Positions 1-7,746 of a stretch of 64,000 bases of DNA are shown piece after piece (the stretch's first letter is position 1; every line of letters begins with the position of its first letter). The stretch spans positions 62,001-126,000 of IMG/VR virus record IMGVR_UViG_3300024358_000009, one strand, 5' to 3'. Below the pieces are notes generated by a model. That model did no database searches and was not told the DNA's origin. It saw only the letters and a list, made by a program, of their open reading frames with translations. The translations under genes and the position numbers were made by a program. This DNA comes from a virus.

Positions 1-1
1 A

Positions 2-739
2 AATTTAGAAAAATTTAAAAATGCCGGTTGTGAAATTATAGAAGCTGAAGATCAAGATGAACAGTTTTTTGTCATTAAAAATAGATTATGTATGGCTTTA
101 AGAAGAAGTCCGTGGGGTGAATCTTTATCGGATGAAGAAAAGATAAACAAAGTTAGAAAAGATATAACTACCAGAATAACATGCATTTTGGTAGTTAAAG
201 AAACAGAAAACAACATTGAAAACATTGTTAAAACTTTTAAATCTGCTATAGCACAAAAGATAAAGTTTCAAAATATACATTTTATTTTGGAAAAAAAATC
301 TAGTATTAAAATTGGCTCATTAATGAATGCTATTAAACCTATTGAGTGCGATATTCAATGGTTTGTTAAACAAATGGTTCATGACGACTTTTCTTTTAAG
401 GATGGAATAGATGAAATAGTTGAAAAAGAAAAGAGCGTATTTTCTGCTATATTCTTTTCTGGTTTTTCTATTCCAGAAGATTTTGTTCAATCTATAGATA
501 AAAGCATTAATGATGATTTAAACAGATTTATTATGCTTAAACCATACAAAGAAAATGGGTTAGTTTTTCAAAACAAATCTTTTAAAATCTTTGGTGGAAA
601 CAAAGACGCTATTAATGAAGAATTAAAAGTTAATTTTTCTTCGATTTTAGAAAAAGTTGATTTTATAGCAAAAGATCAAAATTTAACCAATTTGATTGGA
701 GACATAGAATCAATATGTCATTCGATAAAACAAGCGTAG
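2..739 (+). CDS. Glycosyltransferase-like protein, 5'-partial
   Basis: The frame is open from the first bases of the window, so the gene begins upstream; the ATG at 92 is internal and has no ribosome binding site. The visible 245 residues include a stretch from about residue 55 (ITCILVVKETENNIENIVKTF) that looks like the first beta strand and helix of a GT-A glycosyltransferase, as in the gene at 3036. No clear DxD metal-binding motif is seen. It is the first of a chain of overlapping sugar genes (overlap with the next gene 25 bases). Family assignment is inference from fold-like pattern and neighbourhood; the protein may be a non-catalytic relative. The upstream part is not recognised. Confidence 0.5.
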   Translation, partial: NLEKFKNAGCEIIEAEDQDEQFFVIKNRLCMALRRSPWGESLSDEEKINKVRKDITTRITCILVVKETENNIENIVKTFKSAIAQKIKFQNIHFILEKKSSIKIGSLMNAIKPIECDIQWFVKQMVHDDFSFKDGIDEIVEKEKSVFSAIFFSGFSIPEDFVQSIDKSINDDLNRFIMLKPYKENGLVFQNKSFKIFGGNKDAINEELKVNFSSILEKVDFIAKDQNLTNLIGDIESICHSIKQA

Positions 740-1365
740 GTATATTTGTGTGTTTGGAAGAACGATCTTTATTTATAAAAGATTTTATCAAAAGTTTGTC
801 TCTAGCAGCAAATGATAACACTCATTTGCACATTGTAGATATAGATTCATCTTCTGATATAGATGAAAATATATTAGAGATGATTGGAGATATTCAATTT
901 GAAGATACTAAAGAAGAATTTGTTTCATCGAAAGGTAAGCATGGAAAATTAAATATAACTTTAACAAAGATGTGCAAGCGTAAAAAAGATATAGTTAAAA
1001 ATTATTATTTTTACGAATACATGACTAACTATGATTTAATAGGATTTTTTGAATCAAATGTAGTTTTTTACCCAGAAATATTAAAAAAGGCAGCTTCTTT
1101 ATTAAATAATGACAGCTTTATTTTTGGTTCTTGTTATTTTGATAATGATGTTTTAACTAAAAGTAATTTCAGGTATACAAATTATCAAAAGTCTTTTACA
1201 GTAGACACTTGTATCAATACGAATTTTTTTATAAATAAACTAGCAGCAGAAAGTATAAAGCCAGTTGAGTTTTTTCAAAAACAAAAGAACCCAATTTCAA
1301 TAATCGGCGAAAACTTTCTTTGCTATAAATTTTATGAAAAAGGCTTTATGGTAAAAGAACAATGA
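715..1365 (+). CDS. GT-A-like glycosyltransferase homologue, degenerate
   Basis: A 216-residue protein starting with a strand-helix pattern typical of GT-A enzymes (VGIFVCLEERSLFIKDFIKSL). In place of the usual DxD it has FFESNVVFYPEIL near residues 107-119, the segment that in family 2 enzymes carries the metal site and is followed by a P/Y and a helix. The start lies inside the end of the preceding gene, and GGAG at 698-701 is the nearest ribosome site, 13 bases upstream. The stop overlaps the next ATG. Probably part of a glycan-assembly operon; loss of the acidic pair makes activity doubtful. Assignment is by pattern only. Confidence 0.45.
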   Translation: MSFDKTSVGIFVCLEERSLFIKDFIKSLSLAANDNTHLHIVDIDSSSDIDENILEMIGDIQFEDTKEEFVSSKGKHGKLNITLTKMCKRKKDIVKNYYFYEYMTNYDLIGFFESNVVFYPEILKKAASLLNNDSFIFGSCYFDNDVLTKSNFRYTNYQKSFTVDTCINTNFFINKLAAESIKPVEFFQKQKNPISIIGENFLCYKFYEKGFMVKEQ

Positions 1366-2051
1366 GTATATGCGTTATAATACCAGCTGCCGGTATAGGC
1401 AAGCGTATGAAATCTCATGGTCCAAAAGCCAATATTCAAATAGATAAAAATAATACTGTAATAGATAGAATATTTTCTATTGTTAAAAGAAATTTTGAAA
1501 AAACAGAAAACATTGTTGTTGTTGGTTTTCAAAAAGAAAAATTAAATTTTAAAAATCAATCTGCAAAAATAGTATTTAATGAAAATTTTGAAAATACTAA
1601 TGTATCTAAATCAATTAATTTGGGAATATCTAATTCAAAAAGCAAAGATTGTTTGATTATATATGGCGATATAGTGTTCGATAAAAATATATTTAAAAAC
1701 TTTGATTCATCAACAAGTTGTATTTGGGTTGAAAAAAGCGAAAAAAGAAGTTCTGAGGTTGGAATAAATTTTGAAAATGGTATTGTTGAACACTTTAGTT
1801 ATGGAGTTTATCCAAAGTGGGCACACATAGTTTTTCTAAAAGAAAAAGACAAAGACATTTTTTTAAACATATCTAATAATGAAAAGACAAACAAATGGTT
1901 TGGTTTTGAGATTTTAAATAAGATGATAGATATGGGAGTTAAGTTTTCAATAAAAACAATAGAAGAAGTTGTTGAAATAGATACATATTTAGATATAAAC
2001 AAAGCAAAAAAGTTTGTGAGGAAAAATGAAAATACTTTGCAAGCAAGATAA
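1362..2051 (+). CDS. Sugar-1-phosphate nucleotidyltransferase
   Basis: A 229-residue protein with the hallmark NTP_transferase start: IIPAAGIGKRM at residues 6-16 followed by a conserved Lys (PKANIQI, about residues 21-27), which bind the nucleotide phosphates, and LIIYGDIVFD near residue 100, whose Asp is expected to hold the metal. Such enzymes condense a sugar 1-phosphate with an NTP to give NDP-sugar, the donor for glycosyltransferases. It is shorter than full GlmU and resembles single-domain MobA/HddC/RmlA-type enzymes. It sits between glycosyltransferase-like genes and four genes upstream of a heptokinase-like protein, which fits local donor synthesis. The exact sugar and nucleotide cannot be told from sequence. 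Confidence 0.8.
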   Translation: MSICVIIPAAGIGKRMKSHGPKANIQIDKNNTVIDRIFSIVKRNFEKTENIVVVGFQKEKLNFKNQSAKIVFNENFENTNVSKSINLGISNSKSKDCLIIYGDIVFDKNIFKNFDSSTSCIWVEKSEKRSSEVGINFENGIVEHFSYGVYPKWAHIVFLKEKDKDIFLNISNNEKTNKWFGFEILNKMIDMGVKFSIKTIEEVVEIDTYLDINKAKKFVRKNENTLQAR

Positions 2052-3036
2052 TGGCAAGTTTTATAGAAAATTATCGGCTTTTGGAAAAATATTTTCCGAT
2101 GTTGGTCATGAATTTGTTTTTTGGAATAATGAAAACAAGTCATCGTTTGACGCTTTTTATGAACAAAAACCAGATATATTTATTGCTGCTACATCGAGCA
2201 TAGATGAGTCATTGATTAAATGTATCAAAAAATATAGTGAAACAAAAATTATATTAGTTGGTTCTTTTATTTATAGAGATATTAAACATAAAAAATTTGC
2301 TACTGATAAAGAAATAGAACTAATTAAAAAACTAAAAGAAGAAACTGGCAAACCAGACATATTAATCGGAAATTGCACAGAAAAAACAATTTTCTGCATA
2401 AAAGAGTGGGAAAAGATTGGGTGTAAAATATTAGCTTCTCCATCAGCAGCCGATTTATATACTTCTATATATCCAAAAAAAGATGAAAAATTTATTTCTG
2501 ATATAAATTTTGTTGGTAATTTTACTGATTATAATTCAAAAAACTTAGAGAACATACTATACCCTTTGATAAATGATCCTAATTTAAGCGTTAAGATTTT
2601 TGGTAGAAAAGAGTGGCCAATAATTAATTATCTTGGTTTTATAAACAACAACTTTTTAAAAAATGTAATCTGTTCTGCAAAAATATGCCCAGTTATTTCT
2701 AGTTTGCATACTCAAGAATTTGGTTTTGATTGTCCTCAGTTTTTATTTGATGTTCTATCTTCTCACGGTTTTGCTGCTTGTGATTTTTCTGAAGATGCTA
2801 ATTTTTTGTTAAAAGACTATGTTGTTTTTGCTAAAAACACACAAGATCAACTTGAATATATTTATGACTATTTAAACAAAGATGATCAAAGAGTAGAAAT
2901 TTCTAACAATGCTTATAATTTTATTATGAATAATCATACATATCATCATCGTTTGATAGACATTTTAAAAGAAATTGATTTATCGGAAGTGGCAACAAGC
3001 GTAAATGATAAATTATTAAAGAGGAGAATTGCTTGA
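2026..3036 (+). CDS. CgeB-like GT-B glycosyltransferase
   Basis: A 336-residue protein resembling the CgeB/Glyco_trans_1_2 group. The N-terminal half is a Rossmann-like domain; the C-terminal half contains INFVGNFTDYN (about 163-173), SVKIFGRKEWP, a DCPQFLFDVLSSHGFAACD segment where GT-B enzymes bind the donor, and the family's closing motif HTYHHRLIDIL near residue 304. GAGG at 2016-2019 precedes the ATG, which lies 26 bases inside the previous gene. Expected role: transfer of a sugar from an NDP donor to a protein or glycan acceptor in the cytoplasm. Family call is fairly secure; acceptor unknown. The next gene starts at its stop codon. Confidence 0.7.
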   Translation: MKILCKQDNGKFYRKLSAFGKIFSDVGHEFVFWNNENKSSFDAFYEQKPDIFIAATSSIDESLIKCIKKYSETKIILVGSFIYRDIKHKKFATDKEIELIKKLKEETGKPDILIGNCTEKTIFCIKEWEKIGCKILASPSAADLYTSIYPKKDEKFISDINFVGNFTDYNSKNLENILYPLINDPNLSVKIFGRKEWPIINYLGFINNNFLKNVICSAKICPVISSLHTQEFGFDCPQFLFDVLSSHGFAACDFSEDANFLLKDYVVFAKNTQDQLEYIYDYLNKDDQRVEISNNAYNFIMNNHTYHHRLIDILKEIDLSEVATSVNDKLLKRRIA

Positions 3037-3725
3037 TGTCTGTTTCTATATTATTAATTCCAGACAATAATAAAAAAAATTTAAAAAGATCTTTATATCA
3101 TATATCTAGATTTACTAATGAATTAATAAAGCAAGGTAATAAATTTGAACTGGTTGTGGTTGATGATGGAACATGTGATATAAATGAAGAAGTTGAAGCT
3201 TTTTCTATTACATATTTTTGGAAAACGATTAGACCTCATTATAATTCATTAGAAAAAATTGGAATAAATAAGTTATATAATTTTCATTTGTATTCTGAAT
3301 CTATAGGTTTTGAACATTGTTCATATGAAAAAATAATTAAAATTTCTGCAAGCACAATACCTTTTCAAGATACTTTAAAAAAACTATACGATTCAAGCTT
3401 AATTGATGGATGGAACTTAATAAATGTATATGGTATAGACCAGAGTATAGAAGATAGAATAGATTTATATGGAGTATTCTTTCCAAAAGAAACTATGGAA
3501 TTAAGTTTTTCCAATCCTATACAAACATCTTCATATACAAAATATGAAAGACCAATATTTGGAATTACTAATAAGAAATCGTATTGGTCTAATAATTTTA
3601 ACTACATAGAAAATAGCTATGCTCTTTCCTCTGTCGATTATTTTTTAAATGAAGAGAAAGAAATTAATTTAGATAAGTTTTCTATTTTAAAAAAAGACAT
3701 AGAAGTATTTAGCAATATTATATGA
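3036..3725 (+). CDS. Family 2 (GT-A) glycosyltransferase-like protein
   Basis: A 229-residue protein. GAGGAG at 3021-3026 favours the ATG at 3036 over the in-frame TTG at 3033; the ATG overlaps the upstream TGA by one base. The N-terminus (SVSILLIPDNNKKNLKRSL, then ELVVVDDGTCD near residue 43) is the canonical first half of a GT2 domain, VDDG being the donor-binding strand end. Later parts are divergent and no DxD is evident, so catalytic ability is uncertain. It is coupled by an ATGA overlap to the GHMP-like gene downstream. Confidence 0.6.
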   Translation: MSVSILLIPDNNKKNLKRSLYHISRFTNELIKQGNKFELVVVDDGTCDINEEVEAFSITYFWKTIRPHYNSLEKIGINKLYNFHLYSESIGFEHCSYEKIIKISASTIPFQDTLKKLYDSSLIDGWNLINVYGIDQSIEDRIDLYGVFFPKETMELSFSNPIQTSSYTKYERPIFGITNKKSYWSNNFNYIENSYALSSVDYFLNEEKEINLDKFSILKKDIEVFSNII

Positions 3726-4645
3726 TTATAACAAGAACTCCATTATCAATAAAAATATTAGGTTTTTTCACAGACCATAAAAATTGGTATGAAGAAAATA
3801 GTGGATCAACTATAGGTTTATGTTTAAACAAATATGTATATGTTTTAGGAAGATTTTTTAATAATTATGAAAAAAAGCAAGAAGATAACTGCGAATACAT
3901 CAAGGCGGTCAAAGCTTATTTAAAAATTATAAAAATAAGTTCAGAAGATATAAACATAGAATACTTTTGCGACTTGCCAAATAATTCAGGCTTATGTTTT
4001 AAACAGTCTTTAATTATTGGAATTTTAAAAACAATACTATGTCTTAAAAAGATTTACTTTTCTAATAAACAATTATCGTTAACCTGTAATGATATAATTA
4101 TAAATTATTTAAAAGAAGAATGTTTTATTTCGGATTCATTTTTTTGTACAAATGGTGGTTTAAATTATTCCAAAATAGATAAATTTGGTAATGTTTTATT
4201 AGCTGCCATTAAAGTAAACAAAGACCAAATTCAAGCTTTAATAAATCGCATAGGATTGTTTTATTTGGGCGATTTTCAAATAAAGCACGAAATACCAAAT
4301 AAACAAAAAAACAAAGAGATATGGTCAATTTTTAAGCATTGTGACGATGGCATATCAAATCTTTGTAATCAAATTGATATAAAATCTTTAATAAACAATA
4401 TTTCTTATTCGGCAAAAATAAAGAATACATCTTTCATATTACAAAAAGATTCAATTCATGATGAATTTGCAAATAAATGCACTTTTTCTAAAGTATCTAC
4501 TTATGATATAGATAGTGATGGAAAATTTGGGCTAATATATAACTCAGATGAAATAAAATCAAATAATTTAAATTTATTAAATTGTTTTAATAAAATTGAT
4601 TTTTCTTTAGATTTTTTTGGGAGTTCAATAATTTTATGCGAATAG
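3722..4645 (+). CDS. GHMP kinase-like protein (HddA-like), probably inactive
   Basis: A 307-residue protein that aligns by eye with D-glycero-D-manno-heptose 7-phosphate kinases. The N-terminus IITRTPLSIKILGFFTDHKN corresponds to the family pattern RTPxRIxFxGGGTDxxxW, and LPNNSGLCFKQS (about 85-96) lies where active enzymes carry LPxxSGLGSSS, the ATP phosphate loop. Both glycine-rich elements are altered (GGG to GFF, GLGSSS to GLCFKQ), so ATP binding is doubtful. Family membership is inferred from these aligned landmarks and length. Its place after a nucleotidyltransferase suggests descent from a heptose-activation pathway; it may now be a binding or regulatory protein. Confidence 0.6.
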   Translation: MIITRTPLSIKILGFFTDHKNWYEENSGSTIGLCLNKYVYVLGRFFNNYEKKQEDNCEYIKAVKAYLKIIKISSEDINIEYFCDLPNNSGLCFKQSLIIGILKTILCLKKIYFSNKQLSLTCNDIIINYLKEECFISDSFFCTNGGLNYSKIDKFGNVLLAAIKVNKDQIQALINRIGLFYLGDFQIKHEIPNKQKNKEIWSIFKHCDDGISNLCNQIDIKSLINNISYSAKIKNTSFILQKDSIHDEFANKCTFSKVSTYDIDSDGKFGLIYNSDEIKSNNLNLLNCFNKIDFSLDFFGSSIILCE

Positions 4646-5106
4646 GTTTTGCAATAGAAAATGATTGTAATTCACAATTAATACATTCTATTTTTGAACA
4701 AACTAAATATTTTATAGGAGATGTAATACTTTTTTGCGAAAACAAAAGCAAGCCATTGTTAAATTATAACTTATCAACTTTTTCTATAGATGATTCTTTT
4801 TACTTCATAAATTCTCCATTAGTTGCTACTAATATTAAAACTGCTAATAGTATTTTAACGAATGGTTCTAATTCCAAAAAATACCTCTATCTTTATGACT
4901 TAGAATGGTATAAAAAAATAAATTCTTTGAGCTATGATTATTTTGAATCTATTTATAGAAATAGTAAAATCGATATTATTGTTGAAAATGAAGAATATGC
5001 AAAATTATTTTACAAGTGCTGGAATAGAGAACCTTGTTCTATCATACCAAATTTTGACTTAAACAAACTTTATAGGTTGTACTATGGACACACAAAAAAT
5101 AATTAA
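4636..5106 (+). CDS. Truncated GT-B glycosyltransferase N-terminal domain
   Basis: Only 156 residues. The end of the visible protein (DIIVENEEYAKLFYKCW, then CSIIPNFDLNKL) resembles the hinge of GT4-type enzymes, where xxIPNxxDxxxF is followed by the donor-binding C-terminal domain of some 150-200 residues. Here the frame stops after about 12 more residues, exactly where an endonuclease gene begins (overlap 23 bases). The simplest reading is a gene cut short by insertion of that endonuclease; a stand-alone acceptor-side domain is the alternative. GGGAG at 4619-4623 is the only nearby ribosome site, rather far from the ATG. Confidence 0.45.
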   Translation: MRIGFAIENDCNSQLIHSIFEQTKYFIGDVILFCENKSKPLLNYNLSTFSIDDSFYFINSPLVATNIKTANSILTNGSNSKKYLYLYDLEWYKKINSLSYDYFESIYRNSKIDIIVENEEYAKLFYKCWNREPCSIIPNFDLNKLYRLYYGHTKNN

Positions 5107-5854
5107 TTGTTACTTAAAAGAAAATATGTCCACCTATGAAATAGCTAGGAAATTTAAAACCTATCCTAATAAAATTAGGCGTGAGTTAATTAAAAATGGA
5201 ATTGAAATTAGAGATCATTCAGAAGCACAAGCTAAAGCTTTGCAGACTGGAATTGCCAAACATCCAACAAAAGGTAAAAAAATTAAGCAGGAAACAAAAG
5301 AAAAAATTGGCGAATCTATGATGAACTCTTGGAAAAATATGGATTCAAAAGAAAGAAAAAGGCGGTCTGAAATATCCAGAAAAAATTGGGAGGCAATGCC
5401 AGAGTCAAAGATAGAAGACATGAGATATGAAAGTTCTTTAGCTATTAGAAAAGCTTCCATTGAAGGAAGCAAAATGGAAAAATACTTAATGTCTGGCCTA
5501 ATACAGTTAGGTTATTCAACATCGATGCACTATCTTTTTGCAGAAAAACAGCATGTTGATTTATTTGTGTCTTTAAAGCTAAAACATTTTAAGGGAATAG
5601 CCATAGAAGTTGATGGGCCAACTCATTTTAAGCCAATTTGGGGAAAAGAGCATTTAAGTAAGCAACAAAAAAGTGATAATAAAAAAACCGGCCTTTTATT
5701 ATCTAATGGGTTCGTTTTAATTAGAGTGATTACAAAAGGTGAAGATTCTGATATTCGCATGAAAAAAACCTTGATCAAGATAGATGAGACGATACAATTA
5801 CTGAAGTCAGGAAGCAAAGAAAACTATTTTGAAATTTTTACTGAGGAGTTTTAA
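5084..5854 (+). CDS. Vsr/DUF559-like homing-type endonuclease
   Basis: A 256-residue protein with three parts. Residues 1-45 form a helix-turn-helix like those at the front of resolvase and homing proteins (STYEIARKFKTYPNKIRREL). Residues about 60-125 are basic, with KGKKIKQETKEKIGESMMNSW resembling NUMOD3-type DNA-binding repeats. The C-terminal domain has EKYLMSGLIQLGYS, HVDLFV, IAIEVDGPTHF (near 174-181), IWG and a closing IRV, the layout of Vsr/DUF559-like PD-(D/E)xK nucleases, including the EDxHD homing enzymes of phages. It likely cuts DNA and spreads itself between phages. It abuts a truncated glycosyltransferase gene, which suggests the insertion point. Confidence 0.7.
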   Translation: MDTQKIINCYLKENMSTYEIARKFKTYPNKIRRELIKNGIEIRDHSEAQAKALQTGIAKHPTKGKKIKQETKEKIGESMMNSWKNMDSKERKRRSEISRKNWEAMPESKIEDMRYESSLAIRKASIEGSKMEKYLMSGLIQLGYSTSMHYLFAEKQHVDLFVSLKLKHFKGIAIEVDGPTHFKPIWGKEHLSKQQKSDNKKTGLLLSNGFVLIRVITKGEDSDIRMKKTLIKIDETIQLLKSGSKENYFEIFTEEF

Positions 5855-6519
5855 TGTCTGAAAACGAAAAGCCAAGTTTTAATTCTCCAGAGTGGAACGA
5901 CTATGTTCTATCTTTATTCACTAACGAAGAATTAGTTGATGGAAATCCTACTGTAGATGGATTACGAAGAGTAACTGAATTAGTATTAGGCAAGATAGTC
6001 AGTACTAGGGTTGATATAATTCAATCGCCAACCATGTCAAATGGCTATTGCTGTGTTTTAAAGTATAAAATAAAAATTATTACTGAAGACGAAGAAAAAA
6101 ATATATTGTCTTATGAAGCTGCTGCTGATTGTAGTGCGTCAAATTGTGATGCTAGATTTGCAGTATTCGCTACAGCTGTGGCAGAAACAAGGGCTGAAGG
6201 AAGAGTTTTAAGAAAAGCTCTTAGACTTAGAAAAGTCATTGCAGCTGAAGAAGCTGCTGCCGTTCCTCATGAAGATTCACTTTCTGATGGAAAAATTACT
6301 CCTACTCAGATAAAATTTATTGAGGTGCTTTGTCAGAGGAATGATATTAATATTGTTAAGTATCTTTCTGCTGCAAAAGACTTTAAATTTACTGGACGAT
6401 TAGAAGACATTCCTTATAAGAGTGCTGTAACTGTTATAGCACACTTAAGCGAAATGCAGAGGAATAACGCTTCTATCTCCCCCAAGTTCAAGGGTTTTGA
6501 ACAAGAATGGAGAAAATGA
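5854..6519 (+). CDS. Probable ssDNA-annealing/recombination protein
   Basis: A 221-residue protein preceded by GAGGAG and coupled to the upstream stop (TAATG). The segment AVAETRAEGRVLRKALRL (about 109-126) matches the AETRAxGRxLRxAL motif common in phage Erf/Rad52-like annealing proteins. VDGLRRVTELVLG lies near the N-terminus, and the C-terminal ITPTQIKFIEVLCQRNDI resembles the extension that follows annealing domains in that group. Expected role: single-strand annealing during replication or repair. The assignment rests on motif resemblance and needs a profile search; other phage core functions are possible. Its product would act with early or middle genes, unlike the virion genes to the right. 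Confidence 0.5.
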   Translation: MSENEKPSFNSPEWNDYVLSLFTNEELVDGNPTVDGLRRVTELVLGKIVSTRVDIIQSPTMSNGYCCVLKYKIKIITEDEEKNILSYEAAADCSASNCDARFAVFATAVAETRAEGRVLRKALRLRKVIAAEEAAAVPHEDSLSDGKITPTQIKFIEVLCQRNDINIVKYLSAAKDFKFTGRLEDIPYKSAVTVIAHLSEMQRNNASISPKFKGFEQEWRK

Positions 6520-6887
6520 TGAAGGCTAATGTAAAAGTGCATTTTGGCACAATTGAAATTGATGGAGATAGCGTAAAAGATATCTTCAGGGAAATGGCAA
6601 ATGTCCATGAAATTTTCAATGAATCAAAATGTGGTTGTTGCGGTGGAACTGATATCAGGCCAAGTACTAGAAATGTAGAAAAGAACAAGAAAAATTATGA
6701 ATACTTTGAATTTGTATGCAACAATCCAAAGTGTAGGGCGAGATTAAACTTTGGCCAGCGTCAGGACGGCGGTGGCTTATTCCCAATTAGGCGATTAGAT
6801 GAAAATGGAAAACCAGATCGTGAAAATGGACAATATGGGCCTCATAATGGATGGTCAAAATATCGTGGAGAAGCAAAAGAAGAGTGA
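6516..6887 (+). CDS. Zinc-ribbon phage protein of unknown function
   Basis: A protein of about 123 residues. The start at 6516 (ATGATG) is preferred to the in-frame ATG at 6507 because GGAG lies at 6509-6512 and the ATG overlaps the upstream TGA. It has a CGCCGG knuckle near residue 40 and CNNPKC about 30 residues later, the spacing of a zinc ribbon, then a basic/glycine-rich tail ending GWSKYRGEAKEE. Such small proteins are common in phage replication regions, where they may bind single-stranded DNA, but the function is not known. It is cotranscribed with the annealing-like gene. Confidence 0.65.
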   Translation: MMKANVKVHFGTIEIDGDSVKDIFREMANVHEIFNESKCGCCGGTDIRPSTRNVEKNKKNYEYFEFVCNNPKCRARLNFGQRQDGGGLFPIRRLDENGKPDRENGQYGPHNGWSKYRGEAKEE

Positions 6888-7092
6888 TTTTATATCAACT
6901 ATTTTGCTAACTAATAGCTATATTGCCGATAGGCTTAAAGCTATGACTGTGGATGATTTAAAAGGGGAGATTGAATGGTTTGAAAAAACCGATCTCCCCT
7001 TCTCATCTGATATGAAATTGCTATTTGAAAATGAACTTAACAGCAGGATTATAGATACTCAAGGCTTACATAAAGCCCATACTGAGTCTTAG
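6847..7092 (+). CDS. Small hypothetical protein
   Basis: A reading frame of up to 81 residues following the zinc-ribbon gene and overlapping its end. The start is uncertain: ATG 6847 (used here) has no good ribosome site, and ATG 6943 is an alternative. The body (MTVDDLKGEIEWFEKTDLP, then LLFENELNSRI) is charged and helical and resembles short phage proteins of unknown role. Its 3' end overlaps the end of the oppositely oriented gene 7049-7717 by 44 bases, and a hairpin lies inside it. Confidence 0.4.
   Translation: MDGQNIVEKQKKSDFISTILLTNSYIADRLKAMTVDDLKGEIEWFEKTDLPFSSDMKLLFENELNSRIIDTQGLHKAHTES
6962..7001. terminator. Nested hairpin at the convergent operon junction
   Basis: AAGGGGAGAT at 6962-6971 pairs with ATCTCCCCTT at 6992-7001, and inside it GGTTT 6977-6981 pairs with AAACC 6986-6990 around a GAAA loop. 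It lies just before the meeting point of the + and - operons. No long T-run follows on either strand, so bidirectional termination is only a suggestion; the hairpin is also within coding sequence. Confidence 0.35.
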
Positions 7093-7717
7093 ATCCAATT
7101 CCGGTTGGAGAAGCACTTAAAGCAACATACCAATCGTGTCTTGTTCCAGATCCAGTAGTATTTCCAACTGGATTTAAACCACTAGTTCCTGGATTATTAC
7201 GCAAAGGTAAATATGTTCCAGTTTCAGTAACATTTGTCCAAGAACCAGATCCAGATCCAGAAACAGATTGGAATGGACTTGGATGAACTACTTCATAAGC
7301 AAATGTGCTAACACCGCTGGCTTTATTTGCAATACTATTACGATCATAAATAATAACTTTAGCGTTCTGTGTGCGAACAGATGTAGTTGGATGAGTAAAT
7401 CTAATATTTAATGTAGATAAATAATTTGGTATTCCAGTGACTGGAATAGATGTCGAGCTTCCTGGTGTTTCCTGACCCAAAATAGCAGATCCAGCTGCTG
7501 TCCATTTAACATTTCTAGCTTCATGACCTTGGGTAACACCAGAGCTATCAGTTACAAATGTTCTTTCCTGAAAACTATTTACTTGAACAGATGTACCAAA
7601 GCCATTTCCATAAAATCCAAGACCACTACCAACAGCAGCATTTATGTTAAAATCACCACTAATATCTGGAACACTAGTGCCTGGATTAACATAAAACGAT
7701 ATGCTTGGAGTACTCAT
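7049..7717 (-). CDS. Virion-like beta-rich protein, hypothetical
   Basis: A 222-residue protein, last gene of the leftward late block. GGAG stands 9 bases before the ATG. It is rich in Gly, Ser, Thr and short beta-type stretches (SISFYVNPGTSVPDI at the start, QYGLYVSLEYL at the end), with no signal peptide or membrane segment. A GSGSGSW segment sits mid-protein. The composition and position among tail genes suggest a small virion or fibre-tip/decoration protein. It is not matched to a named family. Confidence 0.55.
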   Translation of the reverse strand: MSTPSISFYVNPGTSVPDISGDFNINAAVGSGLGFYGNGFGTSVQVNSFQERTFVTDSSGVTQGHEARNVKWTAAGSAILGQETPGSSTSIPVTGIPNYLSTLNIRFTHPTTSVRTQNAKVIIYDRNSIANKASGVSTFAYEVVHPSPFQSVSGSGSGSWTNVTETGTYLPLRNNPGTSGLNPVGNTTGSGTRHDWYVALSASPTGIGSKTQYGLYVSLEYL

Positions 7718-7746
7718 TATATTTCTCTCCTATTATTCATTAATAA

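Noticed and set aside
1332-1532. - strand frames within the sugar operon
   Set aside because: Shadows of the nucleotidyltransferase frame in AT-rich sequence.
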